DNA of 64,000 nt from Zarea fungicola (lineage: Eukaryota > Ascomycota > Sordariomycetes > Hypocreales > Cordycipitaceae): contig FWCC01000309.1 of NCBI GenBank assembly GCA_900169235.1, forward strand, positions 92,319 through 156,318. The letters run 5' to 3'. The notes below the pieces were generated by a model. That model was not told the origin of the DNA, did no database searches, and saw nothing but the letters and a program-made list of their open reading frames with translations. The position numbers were made by a program, and so were the translations under genes. Numbering within the stretch: position 1 is the stretch's first letter; the number at the start of each line of letters is the position of its first letter. Shown in pieces: positions 1 to 12,448 of this stretch.

Positions 1-1741
1 TGAGCTGTCTCCTCAATGTCGCATCATCATCGCTGTCGCTGCCGTCGCTGCTTGTGTCGTCTGAATCATCAGCGCCACCACGCTTACCTTCTTTTCTTCG
101 CCGCAGCTCCTCATCCCTCTTCGCCATCTCCGTAAGCCCGGTTCGGAAATCATCATCCCACACCGCGCGCTTGCCTTTATTCCCCAGCTTTGCCCATTTA
201 CTATCCTTGTGTCTCTGGCCTACACGCTCTAGCGCTCGTCTCCGATCCTGTGCCTCGCGCTCCGCCTCCGAGTCCAGCTCTCCGGCTTCCTCCATCGCCT
301 CTTTCACTGCAAGCTCATCGCGCTCCCGCTCTTTACGGTGCACGCGATGATACGCTTTGCTCTTAATCTTCTTGATGCGTTTTGTGCGCTTGGCTTCACG
401 TGAGTTCAGCTCGCGTTCTAACCGCCGGCGATTGACAATTTCGCGCTTGGAGAGCTCATTGCCGTCCTCGTCGTACTCGGGCTTTGCAGGCTTCTTCTTA
501 TCCGGGTTTTCTAGGCTGATGCCGCTCTGCTCCATGATGGCCATGATGGTGGATTCCAGTTCGTTGGCAGGTTTGGCTGCCGAGAGAGGCTGCAGCTCGC
601 CCCGGTCTACACCGGCGCTCTCCGAGTTTTCGGGCAAGGGGAAAACGAGATGCTCGGCCCGGCGGTTGTGTTTGACCGTTTCTGTCCAACGATCGAGTGT
701 CTTGTTGGTCGTATCGTAGGCGGCGCTGCGGTCGAGGCGACCCTGTTCGCGGCGCGACAGGGGCACATCAAGCTTCTTGGCGACACCAGGGCGCTTCTCC
801 TTTTCTTCCTTGTTCATGAGCTTGACAGACTTCTTCATCAGGGGATCATTAAGGAGGGAGAGGCCGAGATCGCCAAAACTAATTTTTTGTTTCGAGGAGG
901 GCTTTACCTCGACAGCGCCGTCTGCGCCGCCAAAGCCGGTGATGAGTCCTTGCAGGGCATCGAGTTTCTCGGGATCTGCTTCCTCTGCGTCTTCCTCGTC
1001 GCTGTCACCGTCACCGTCTTCCTCAGAGCCATCGGAGCCATCATCTTCTCCATCAGAGCCTGAGCCTGAGCCTGAGCCGGATTGGCTGCCTTCTTCGTCT
1101 GAATCCTCCTCAAACTGGTCGAGTGCAGTGGCCAGGTCAATAGCTTCGTCGCCCAGAGTCTGGCCTTCATCGTCATTGGAATCGTCGTCAGAGTCGGCGT
1201 CCTATATAACCATCCGTGTCAGATCCGTTTGCAGGATTCTATCTAATTTTACCGCCCAGTGTGCAAAATTCCATGCCCATACCTTTGTTTTCGACTTGCT
1301 GCCTCGAAACTGATATTCCTCAAACTTGTCATTATCGCTGTCGCAAAAAGCATCGTCACTATCAATTTCGGAATCCTCGTCATCTTCGGCCATGCCGCCC
1401 AGCTGCCACTCGTTACCGTCGCTGTCGCTGCCATATTCCGCGTCGCCATTCTGTGGACGGGCAGCAGGGCGCTTTACTTTCTTTCGCGTAGGCTCATCGT
1501 CTTCGTCCCCATCATCATCGTCGTCATCGTCGTCATCGTCGTCATCGCGGCCGTGTTTGCGGTCAATCTCGGCATCTAGTTCTCGCGCGCGAGGTGTCTT
1601 TCTTATTCTGGTGGGGTATTGCTCCGAGGCCGTATTGAAGGCGTTCAAGGCACTTTTTTGCGACCGGGCCTTGGATCGATTTATATTTTTAGGCTTGGCG
1701 GCCTTCAGGAGCGGTCGCCCGTGGGATTGGCGTCCAGGCAT
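1..1741 (-). CDS. utp14: U3 snoRNP-associated protein Utp14 (3' end beyond window)
   Basis: Utp14 belongs to the small-subunit processome in the nucleolus and is needed for 18S rRNA maturation. Exon 1 is 1283-1741 (153 codons) and exon 2 runs from 1201 to the window edge; an 81-nt intron at 1202-1282 starts GTATGG and ends TATATAG. The visible 553 residues start MPGRQSHGRPLL and hold an Asp run (near residues 68-79) encoded by a GTC/ATC-type triplet repeat, a second acidic Ser/Asp stretch, and then the basic Utp14 core with KRPGVAKKLDVPLSRREQ and YDTTNKTLDRW. The Lys/Arg-rich helix around KRTKRIKKIKSKAYHRVHRK is typical of the family. The C-terminal part is missing because the window ends. 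The start is the only ATG that opens the conserved N-terminus. The gene is divergent from COX15, 363 bp apart. Family assignment is from remembered motifs and is strong. Confidence 0.93.
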
Positions 1742-2104
1742 GTTCAGTCGTGTGCTGCAAATGCTGAATATGCCGTTTTGTGGTTTGCTGGTAGCCTCGA
1801 TAAAATCTACAAACCCGTTGTCTCGACATTCATTTTTCTGCCATTCAAAATTTTGGCGGTGAAGAAGCTTGCAGGGTAGTGGGGAGGCTTGCTGAGCAGG
1901 GGCCTATCAACGCCGTGCATTTGAGTTCGGGCAGGCGAGGTTGTCCGACTTCCGCGAGCCGCAAGGGAGCAATAAAATTTAGCGTCACAGACCCTCCGTA
2001 ATAATTAACCTTGGTCCCCATCACGCCACTCTCGATTCTTCCACGTTTCTTCCTATAGCTGCCATACCTCCATTTTTGCTGTCTGGGCAGCACAAAACGT
2101 GGAA
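1742..2104. promoter_or_regulatory. Shared divergent promoter of UTP14 and COX15
   Basis: This 363-bp interval lies between the two start codons and must hold both promoters. The last 70 bases before the COX15 ATG are rich in pyrimidine tracts, as is usual for fungal leaders. I see no clear TATA box and no other gene. Confidence 0.6.
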
Positions 2105-3567
2105 ATGTCGGCTCTTCTTCCTACCTTTCGGCGAGTTGCATTCCAGAGCCCATCTCGGTTCTTTGTCTGCAACCAATGCCTACGACAGGCTCCCCGAGCT
2201 TTGCCATCCTCGCGGATAGTCAATGCAGCGCAGTCCCGATTCTTCGTTGCCAATGCCACGGGGCCAGTCAATGCATTGGCTGCTGAAGAAGTGGCAAAGG
2301 CTTCTCCTGCAAAAGCAAAATATGAGTTTCCCAAGACGACGTCAAAGGCGGTTGGCTATTGGCTCATTGGCAGTGCTGTCAGTGTCTTTGGCATTGTGGT
2401 CTGGGGTGGCCTGACCAGATTAACAGAGTCAGGGTATGTATCAATTCTTTACACTGCAGACATGTTTTGAGTAGTTCCTAACAACGCACTAGACTAAGTA
2501 TTACCGAATGGAAGCCCGTCACCGGATCAATGCCTCCCCGTTCCCAGCAGGACTGGGAAGCCGAGTTCGAGCTTTACCGCGCCTCGCCCGAGTTCAAGCT
2601 TCTCAACCCCCACATGACCGTCGAAGAATTCAAGAAGATTTATTTTATGGAATGGAGCCACCGCCTCTGGGGCCGTGTTATTGGCATGTCCTTTGTCCTG
2701 CCCACACTCTACTTCATCGCTCGTCGACGTGTTACCGGAAAGATGGCCGTCAACCTCCTCGGAATCTCCTCCCTTATCGGATTCCAAGGCTTCATTGGCT
2801 GGTGGATGGTCAAGTCTGGCCTTAAGGACGATCTTTTCGCCGAGGGCTCCCACCCACGCGTCTCCCAGTACCGTCTGACTGCTCATCTGGGAACCGCCTT
2901 CATCTGCTACTCATGGATGCTCTTAACCGGCCTCTCCGTTCTGCGCGCGCGCCGCATGGTGGCAAACCCTCAGGCTGCGCTTGACACCATTAAGGCCATC
3001 CATAACCCGGCGCTGGTGAATTTCCGCCGCAGTGTGCTTGCTGTGACGACGCTCATCTTTGTCACTGCCATGTCCGGTGCGCTAGTTGCGGGACTCGACG
3101 CGGGGCTTATCTACAATGAGTTCCCCAAGATGGGGCTCAGCCTCACGCCACCTGCTTCTGAGCTCTGGAACAAGTTCTACTCCCGCCGTGAGGACGGCAA
3201 GGACCTGTGGTGGCGCAACATGCTCGAGAACCCGAGCACAGTGCAGATGGACCACCGCATCCTCGCCGTGAGCACGTTCTGCGCCATTCTCGCTTTGTAC
3301 GCCTTCTCCCGCCGGGGCCGCGTCGGTGCTGCCTTGCCCCGAAACGCCAAGAAGGGCGCCCTCGGCCTGGTGCACCTGGTCTGCATGCAGGTAGCCCTTG
3401 GTATCACCACGCTCATCTACATGGTGCCCATTCCGCTAGGTGCCGCTCACCAAGCTGGCAGTCTTGCCGTTCTGTCTGGCGCTCTCGTCCTCGCTCATCG
3501 TCTTCATGTCCCCAAATCGACTGTCCGCGCGTTGGAGCAGAAGCTCAAGCACATCAAGCCTCAATAA
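2105..3567 (+). CDS. cox15: Heme A synthase COX15, mitochondrial
   Basis: COX15 oxidises the C8 methyl of heme O to make heme A for cytochrome c oxidase, in the mitochondrial inner membrane. Exon 1 is 2105-2433 and exon 2 is 2493-3567; the 59-nt intron (GTATGT...CTAG) splits a Gly codon so that TRLTESG joins LSITEWKPVTG. The product is 467 residues, the usual length. Residues 1-60 are rich in Arg/Ser/Ala and free of acid, as expected of a mitochondrial presequence. The heme-ligand motifs are visible as EWSHRLWGR and MDHRILA, with further His in TAHLGTAF and GAAHQAG, and about eight hydrophobic segments. A GTG two codons upstream is in frame, but the ATG at 2105 is the sensible start. The gene converges on the zinc-finger gene at 4090. 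Confidence 0.95.
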
Positions 3568-4089
3568 GCGACCTGGGGTTTTCTTTTTTCTGTGCAGCAT
3601 GAAACGAGAAATCAGCTGCAGTGTAAAGTAAATTTGACCATGTAACAACAGTGTATACCTTTAGGCGCTGTGGCAAAGTTCGCTCAGTACTCACCTCCAT
3701 ATTCTTCTGTATAAAGTACGACTTGTGTTTATAGACTTGGCAAGCAATAGAACAATCAACATAGAAATCACCTAGGACCAAAATTCTGCGAGACAAGGGA
3801 AAATAATATGATTTGGTTCGTATTAACACATCGTCGGCTCTATAAATAATCAGTGCCGTAAAATATTCGTAGTCATTACAGGAACTTTTTGCCACCTCGT
3901 GACGGCAAGTCGCAAAAAGAACAGGCCCGGAGCACTCCGAAAGGGGTAAAAAAGAGTAGAGACATTTTATGCTCTAAACCAACCATTTCGATGCTATTTT
4001 CAAACCCCCATTCCTTTATACTTTTTTTAAGCCGTTCCTCCACATCGCCTAAATTTTGCAACTTTCTTCCCTCTTTTCTGTTTTCCCGT
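3568..4089. other. Convergent 3' intergenic region
   Basis: This 522-bp AT-rich stretch lies between the stop codons of COX15 (+) and the zinc-finger gene (-). It should contain both 3' UTRs and poly(A) sites. No open frame with coding character is seen. Confidence 0.7.
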
Positions 4090-6070
4090 TTACTCCATGT
4101 ACATGTCCCCTCGCACACCCTGCATTGCCATGCTAATATCCTGCATTGTACTACTTTGCATAGCCATGGCCATATTAGGCATGGAGCGGCTCATGGCCAT
4201 GGCATTCCGCGTCGCCTGGCTGCCGCCACCGGCGTTGGGCATCAAGAATCGTACATCGTTAGCATTCTGCTGCTGTACCTGGGCCCTTGTTCGGGGGACA
4301 TCGAGCTGTGCCTGCTGCTGCATGGGGGGCTGTGGTTGCTTGACTGGTGAGGTATTCATCATGGCGAAGCTGTCATCGTCCTCCATTTCGGCATCAGCAT
4401 CTTGATCACTGGTATCGGCTACAGACGGTGGTGCTGTCGTAGTCGCCGACTGCGTTGTCTGCTCGCTGGCTTGGTCGTTTGTGCTGGCGACGGATAATCG
4501 TTTTTCTTGGGATGGAGCGGGCTGCGAGGCAACGGACTGTGACAATGACGGTTTATGCAGAGCCGCCCGCTGTTCCTGCTGCGGGCTTGAGGTGCTACCT
4601 GACGCAGCAGGGCTGGCGGCTTGTTGAAACGGTTTCTGTGCCGTCATGCCGGCAGACGAGGCGCGGGTGGAGGCAATGACCTTCTTCCAGCGTCCAATGG
4701 ATCGCGCCACGACAGCAGCCAGGTCAAACTGACGGTCCTCTACATCAAAACCAATGCTCTTCGCCCCTCTTACACTTGCTCCATAGGCTGTAGCAATCAA
4801 CTCTCGATCGAGAGGAATTGTGGTGGGCGATACAAGCTTGAATTCGCGAGGCTGCTGCAGACGGTTTAGATGGTCGACCTGACTTTTCAAGTTTGCATTC
4901 TCTTGTTTCAGGCGATGTTGCTCATCCTTGAACTTTTCAATATCTTTTTGCTTTCTGCCAACGCCACGAGCCAGCTCCAGTACCCATAATTCGGTCCGAC
5001 GCTGCTCAGGTAGAGTCTCCCATACAGCAAATGCCGACTCCAGATGCTCAGTGACCTGCTTTTCGAGAACGACAGCCGATCGTTCTGCTTTCTTGACAGC
5101 GTCTCGGACATTCCAAGCAGAGCCCCCAGTCGGCAGAGTGACCAGCTGTTCAGTTACAGCAGTAGTTGCCGAGGCACATGTAACGGTCCAGGCTGCAAAA
5201 GCTTCATCAAAGTAAGCCTGGAGCGCGGAAAATTCTCGCTTTCCTGGTGATTGAACAGACCACGATGTCGAGGTTGCGTGCTGTGTAGAGGAAAAGAGCG
5301 TTGGTGGGGGTTCTAAGCACTGCAGGGTGAGCGCTGGAAAATCAAGAGACAAGGGGTCGAAATCAAAAGGCATTGACTTGTTGTCGATTTCCTGCCTAGA
5401 AGTGGGAGGTTGGTTAGTGACAGGGTTGGGCTTGGCTGTCGTTGGGTACGTACTTTGCAGATCTCCAGGAGCCAATAATCTCTCGCAGGGCCAATTCAGC
5501 GGCGCGAGCTGTGTCCATGGCATCTGCCAGTTTCTGCCTCATGTCGAACTGTGATTTCTGGGCTATTTGCTTGCTGACTGCCCGGCCGGCTGCGTGCCTT
5601 TTGCCGGTTTCGCTATTCGCCTCTCTGTCCGCCGAACTCTGCGGTGGAAGATCATTCATGACACCAGTTGCTTCCCACCCAGGGGCAAATGGATATTTGC
5701 TGAGGGCCGAATCCACAACATACTGTCCGTCTTTGGGTATTTTTGCGGCTTTTGGAGTATCGGGATCGGAAGCTGTCCGCGTTTCTTTCCTGGATGCCTT
5801 GGGTGTCCCTGTCGGGGTTTGGCTCACCTCCCTCCTTGCCCCCAAGGAACCTCGTGTTTGTCGTCTCGTGATGCCACCACGGAGCTTCTTGATTGCGTCG
5901 ACGTCATGGATACCATCTGGTGGTTTTGGGTTCCTTTCTTTGATATAGAGATCGAGATGTCGGCCGAGAGAAGAAGACGTGAACGCCTGGCCGCAGTAGG
6001 GGCAGTTTTTATCCTTGGGAGCTCCGTACTTAGGGGTACTGGCATCAGGAGTTCCGGCAGAGTCGACCAT
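4090..6070 (-). CDS. Fungal protein with N-terminal C2H2-like zinc finger and central coiled coil, function unknown
   Basis: Exon 1 is 5454-6070 and exon 2 is 4090-5395; a 58-nt intron (GTACGT...TCTAG, 5396-5453) gives a 640-residue product. The N-terminus has a short zinc-finger-like unit, CPYCGQAFTSSSLGRHLDLY, within residues 23-42: a Cys pair and a His, with no canonical second His spacing. Next come a basic stretch ending in GGITRRQTRG, an Ala-rich helical region, and a charged coiled coil around residues 390-430 (KQKDIEKFKDEQHRLKQEN). The last ~200 residues are Gln/Ser/Pro-rich and low in complexity, with a run of acidic residues (DQDADAEMEDDDSF). I have the impression that the N-terminal block is conserved across filamentous ascomycetes but know no function. 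Nuclear or scaffold roles are possible; this is inference. Confidence 0.82.
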
Positions 6071-9000
6071 GCTGACAACAGTTGACTAGTGGCACGGAAA
6101 ATCAAAAGGATTCGTGAGCAAAAGGTGATCTGTGGGAGGTTGAGTGGATGAGATATGGCCAGGACTACGAGTCTGGGCCTCTGCAGACGGCGGCGCACTC
6201 GAACAGCTCCTCGGCTGGACAAGTTGGTGCTAGGATCATAAGGAGAGTAGAAAGAGTGGGAAAGCAGGAGACGTGCGAATTGGTCGACTGGGTCTGGATA
6301 CAATTGGAGGGACAGAAAAGGCAGACAGAGGTTGGCGGCCAGAACAGGTGCCGCCAAAGACAGAATGGTAGGTAACGAATGTCAGGAGGTCCAAGATCTC
6401 CAAATTTGCGAGTTAGTATATACAAGACCGGCTTTGACTACCGAGAGCGAGCATAAGTATAGGGCAAAATCCCCGGCCGTAAGAAGATCCTCCAGCAGCC
6501 GTTTGCCCTTAGCAGAAAAGCAGAAAGGAAAAAAATAAAGAGTTGGCGTTGGCAAGGAGAGAAGGTAACAGGAAGCTTTTAATTATTTTTTTCTCCTCAA
6601 ATAATGACTCCGGGTCAGGGGTGGAACCTCACTCCTCTTGGGGCACAAAATGGGCCGCGCCAACTTGGTCGGCCCCTCCTTCAGCGCCTGCACCACGAGA
6701 AAGACCGCAACGAGACACTCGAAAGGAACATGGGCAGCAAGAGCTCCGTCACTAATAACAGTCCAGAAAAGCAGCAGACACCACGAGCTAGCCCCAAAAA
6801 GTCGGATCCAGCGAGATAGCTTGCGTCTCTATATTGCTGTGTCTGGCTACCTGTGAGTGTATGTCTGCATTGTTTTACGTGTCCGCAGTCTGTCCTATAA
6901 CTAAAGTTCCGGTGTTTGGAGGCCGTATTTTTTGGCCACATACAGTAGGCAGCCTCATGTTTTATGGTGCAAATTGATGATTTGGCATTGGCCGCCCAGA
7001 TTGGCCACTGTTTTTGTTATGACTATTGACCAGGTATGTCTTTGTTTGCTGTTGGTAGTTGGTGATACCTATGGTCACAGGTCTCCCGACCCGTGCAACT
7101 GCGGCCAGTTGCCAACAAAACCAATTAGCTGTACATGCGGCTCTTGTCATCCTAACTGAATGGATAGGTGACATCTCGCTATACCAGGCAGCTCACATCT
7201 CCTCGCCCCATTCAGCACATGCAAGAACTCGCTACTACAACAGGCATGCATGCCCCTGCAACTACAAATCCATTGCATACCAATAATCCTTACACCTGTC
7301 AAGATTCACACATCCTTCTCTTATCCACTGCTTGTACCATCGGCTCTGAGAGTTCAAGATGCCCCCCTCTACTAACTGGCCAGCCAGGAAACCGACTAAC
7401 TAGTCCCAGCAAAGGAGCCTGGTTACCCCCGATCCCAGTTTAGTTGGGCGCTAGCCATGACACTAAATATGCCTAGTTGCGAAACTGATAAGCCTGCGAG
7501 CCTGGTTGAGTTTCTTATATTGCCTTGCTGGCAGATTACACACAGACAATTTGGCCGCTTGTCTGATCGACAGCTGCTGGCCCTGACCCTCCGATCAAGT
7601 AACCCCTGCAATCTCGAAGACAACTGGCAAAGTGCTAATAATGCTCGGACATATGTAACTTGTGGTGGACCGTTCCATGGAACGGGGCAGCCAATATGAA
7701 GCTCTTCGTGCAGCCATCATGCACGTCTTTGTCACTACAAGTGTTGGTAATAATAGGCGAACCCATAACGGAGCACACCCTGGTTCGCGACGCCGTAGTT
7801 GAACAACAGCTTCAAGCCGCCGTTGGACCTTGAGCAGCCGCTTGGCGGGGCCCCTTGTCCGCCCAACTGACACCCGCGACTCGCCGATCGCCTTGTGGTC
7901 GTTCAAACCCACGTTCATACAGCATGACAGCACATGCTCCTGGATCACTAATACGGATATTGGCTGCACTCAATGTTGGATTCACATTCCTCATTTGTCT
8001 CCAAAGTTCGGCGCCCCTTCGTTTGGCGACCAATACCGTTGTTGTGCCTAGGCAAGCCATCGCAGTGTTTGGCCTGGCTTGTGCCTTGTTTGTGCTAGAT
8101 CATGACATCTGACCCGCTGGAGTCCAGCCCTAGTATTGAACTTGACCTAGCATGCGGCTGCTTCAGAGCTACATCCGTTGCTAATTTATTATTGCACCGT
8201 ACTTGCAGGTTGGCGTGCATATCAGCCAGGATGATGCTAAGACTGTGGCCGCAGCAAGTGGTTGAGCCTGCCAAGGGGTCAGTGCAGCGCACCAGTGTAG
8301 CCTAGGTGTATTGTGCACTCATTTGAAGAAAACATCCTGTGCAGTGCCTGGTAGGAAACCATTGACTTGCTGGGGAGAATCGATCATCACAAGGCATGGC
8401 TAACGAAGAATAATATCTCCCGTTCTATGAACTAAGGCCAGGCCGACCTGGCACCCTTGCAACGAGCGCCACACTGCGCAGGTGGACACTGACAAACAGG
8501 ACCTGCAGCAAACCACTAGCTAGGAGAGAGGTCTCTTTCCATATTAAACAGTCCGGATACAGCCCGAAGAGAAAGACCAACCTTTGTCAGAATAACTATT
8601 AGTTTGCTTACACAAAGAGCCCTCTTCAGCGGGGAGCAGTGGCTAAGGGTCCATGATCAACTAGGAGAAGAACAACTGCAAATGGAATGGGCAATTGGCT
8701 AGAAACAATACCCAACATAACTAGCATTAGCAGATCATTGCAAAACATTTGCTGATCATGGCTTTACTACAGTTAAGGCGAAAAAAAGTAACGTCAAACG
8801 AGGCTAACCTGAGCCAAGTTAGCTGCTGGCAGCCTGCTAGCGATTAGTGTGGTCCACAATCGCGTACCTTGTCCCGGTAAATACTCAAACTCTCGGTACT
8901 ACTAACTGCAACGTGCTTTTTGTGCTGACAATGGTAAAGGCCAGAACCTCTCCTGATCACAAGAGCTCTGCACATTTGGCCGAGGAAACTTTCACCTGCC

Positions 9001-12000
9001 TGTCCCCTTGGCACTACCAAGTAACTCTAGTGCAGAGTAGTGGACTCGGACTTCACATGGGTGGCACCGACCACCATGCATCTACGACATGGTTCTCACC
9101 TGAATGCCAAATGGCAGGTCCTTTTCATGCAGGCTCTACATTTGATCTAGTCCAGAGGCGAGGCGCAGCTGCTCTCCCCCCTTTCCAGGTGCAGACGTCG
9201 GCTGCATTGGTCTGGGCCAGGCCAGGGCCATGCCCGTACGGACTGAATGCACGTTGTATATTTGAAAGGGAAAAAGCGTGGAGACCAGAATGCCTGTAAC
9301 GTTGTTTGTGGCCCTTTGTATCTCTGTAAGTAACTGCACATCTCTAAGTGACATGATAGCGCCGCCCGCTCGTTTGAGCCACCACCGGAGAGCCACTGCT
9401 TCAAGGCAGTAGGGCTTTGGCTGGATGGCGCTGAATGTAGCCGAAAATAAATACAAAATTAAATTACGAAAACCCCTTTGTAGCTTCACAAGTTATGATG
9501 GCTGCAAAGAGAGCAGAAAGAAAGAAAAAAAAAAGCCGGTGCAGATCCAGTAGGTTCTGCTCGTATGAAGTCGTATCAGTGCGTGTCAGGAGGTTAGTTA
9601 GGTAAGTTGCCAAGCAACCTTTCTTCTCTGGCGAAGCTAGCCAGGGTTGCGTTTTCACTTTGGTACTCTAATAGCCTCACCTAACGCTCCAATCCCAACG
9701 CGAGAGCGTCAGGTGACTAATATCTCATGCAGGGAACTTCCTCATTCATCACATACAAGAAAATCGAAAGCGGGCAGCTGAATTGAATTGATGAAATCGA
9801 GCAAAAGGAAAACACTCAAGGCTGAAGGTCACTGATGATGAAAGACACCAAGCCCTCTTCGAGCTGTGGGTCTGGAACAGTAGCAGACAGGGGTGGCTGC
9901 TTTTCATGACAGCACTGACGGACATGGCGACCTGTCCCATCTATATTCTCAGCTATTCGGTAACTCTGTGCGAACCGAAAGAATTGGCCAAACGGGTGCC
10001 TATAGCGGATTTGATTTGATCCTATTTACACCAATACTTTGTTACTGTCAATGGTTCCAGCAAAAAGGGATCAGCACGTTGTAAGCCGTAGTTAGCTAGA
10101 AAGGCAAAAAGGGCCGACCTTGGCCTGAAGACCTGCCACAAGGGGAACCAACCCGGCTCCAGTTGATCGAGAATCTCGCACTTTCCCCGGAGAAGGTTGT
10201 CCATCTTCATTTCTGGACTCTACTTGGAAAGCAAAACTCTCCGGGCCGGTAATACCGAAGCAATTGAAACCATCAAAGAACTACAGGATGTAGTAAATTG
10301 GGAAAACTAGGTAATTTCCCATTTATGATACGGGGAAGGTTGTACTTTGAAGGTTATACGGGGAAGGACGTACACCACATATGTGATCTGGATGCCAAGG
10401 TGCTCCTATGGCGTTCATGGAGAAACCTTAGCATGGGGCGCGACGGTCACAGGCTCTCGGTGACGGACTTGGCCGTTTTTCCCTCTTCTAGTTATCCGTA
10501 TTCCGTAAAGACGGGCTGCAGAGACGGGCAGTATGTACGGAGACAATAGTTCAACTAAGTTTAGAACTATCCAAGGGGCAAGGTGGGAAAAGACGACTGC
10601 TGTAAAAACAAGAAATGCGGCGCTTTCCATAGGTGAGAAATAGGAAACTTGTCCGGCACCAAGACTCCATGTCTAGGCTTGTGGCTTGACGCAGGGGCCT
10701 AGAATGAACGACTCAAATACCGAGACAATCTGGCAACATAAAGCAAAAAGAATTGACTAACAGGAAAGGAGGTACGCGATTTGAATACCACCCTTTTTTT
10801 TTTTACTAATATTTGTAAGAGTAATTTTTCGAAATGAATATTTGCAGTGCTCATGTAACTCTAAAAATTTGCTGTTGTTCGATTTGGTATTAGCTCCGTC
10901 TCACTGAACGAGCATGGATGGATCTACGCCGGAGAAGTAATAAGAGGAGGGGCTTCTTCGTGGCTGCCACCCGGCTCAGATTTTTTTCTGCAGGAACTAT
11001 TTATTAGAATAAAAATACAAAAGTTCATCAGCAGGCCTAATGAACACTTTTCGTGCATAAGCTAGTGCACGTGAAAGAGGAAGGAGAAAAGAAGGCTGAC
11101 GCGGGAAAGGAAAAAACGCATTGGCCCATGTTATGAAAGCTTTGGAGCCGGAGCAAACCGCAAAAGGCCGACAGAAAAATTGACAGAGAATAGAAGGGAA
11201 AGGCAGTCAAAGCCAAGAGTAGTACTTGCATAAGCCGCAGCACGTCATGAAGAGAGGGGACAACGCTTCTGGGTCGAAGAAAAAAAGGTGTAGCTATAAA
11301 ATAAGTTCTTTTAGAAAAGTGAAGCCACATGGGCTCCTGCCGCGTTTTATGAACTGCCCCGGTGCTTGGGTTTTTAGCATCACTCAGTTACTGCCACGGA
11401 TTGAGGTGACATAGCAATGCTGCGGACCGGCTCTCAGGACACTGAGCCCTTGTTTCTCCATTGTCAAGGAGTCTTTACATTGCCATACGAGGCATGAAAA
11501 GCTGTAGATGCCACTGGTACCGTGACAATTATAGCGTGGACTTTTCATCGAAGAGTCCATTGGTGATTATCCTGCCCATCAGCGGAAGGTAGAGGCCACT
11601 GAGTATTACCTAACCTGCGATACTGCATCATGACCTGCATTGCTTTCGAAGTATCTTGCTTTTTGCCGTATGTTTCCCTGAAGGTGTCCGTCTCGCCACG
11701 CCCTACTGCTTCTGTGTTGAGCACAGTACCAGCATATAATTCTATGAAAGAGAATATTTAATTTGAGTTGAGGGATTCCATCAAGATGAGCGAATGCTGA
11801 CGTATTCTTGTTACTGCAAACCAATGGCATGTTGCAGGGGATGCATGACTGTTCACGGAACCGCACTTACACGCCCCGAGGTTGATTGATACATTCTTTG
11901 AATAAAAAGGAGATTTGAAACACTCTCTGCACATAACTGTTTATGCCTGTGACGAATTGCAGAGTGACGTGAGGCGAGCTTGCTTTTTCGAGAACAGTTA

Positions 12001-12448
12001 TCACGGCATCCTGACCAGTAAGTCCTTCATCATTTAATCAATCATGGTAGTTATCCCGTAAATCACCAACAGGGGAGCCGTATTTGATTATAAATTTAAG
12101 GAAAACAGTTTCCCAACATTTTACCCCCGTCGTTTTCAAGCGGTCAGCTGTACTCAGCAGAAGACGAGACGAACGCGTGAATATCTTAAGAGACACGGTA
12201 GGTGGGGCTGCAGAGATACGCGAAATAGATGCGCGGCACGTGATTTATAGTTCGCATCACCAACTCCCATGTTGTCGTGCCGCCACACCAGCCACACCTT
12301 TGACGCGATAACGCGGCCGTTGCGACAAAGGAGTTGGCGATTATCGTATACCTCGACGCCCCGCAACAAACGACTTTGCGCACGCACTCATATGAGCTTC
12401 TCGAATTTTTTAGGAAATATTTTTTCGAAGAGTGGTCAATCGCCCAAG
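6071..12448. other. Long gene-poor interval (6.4 kb)
   Basis: I found no convincing gene on either strand. Open frames are at most about 180 codons, lack splice logic and read like noise (rich in Cys/Ser/Pro). Visible items are a 16-bp perfect palindrome at 7670-7685, a T-run at 10795-10804, and a short direct repeat ACGGGGAAGG near 10330-10370. It is bounded by the starts of the zinc-finger gene and HP1, so it is upstream sequence for both, and may hold long 5' UTRs, enhancers or non-coding transcripts. Confidence 0.6.
7670..7685. repeat. 16-bp perfect palindrome
   Basis: CCGTTCCATGGAACGG reads the same on both strands, centred on an NcoI-type CCATGG. It is a possible binding site for a dimeric regulator, but no neighbouring gene start supports a role. 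Confidence 0.4.

Noticed and set aside
1326..1862. 178-codon Ser-rich plus-strand frame
   Set aside because: Antisense to the Asp-rich part of UTP14; the Ser runs mirror GAC/GAT repeats.
8847..9299. 150-codon plus-strand frame in the 6-12 kb gap
   Set aside because: No motif, no splice logic, no leader; partly overlapped by frames on the other strand.
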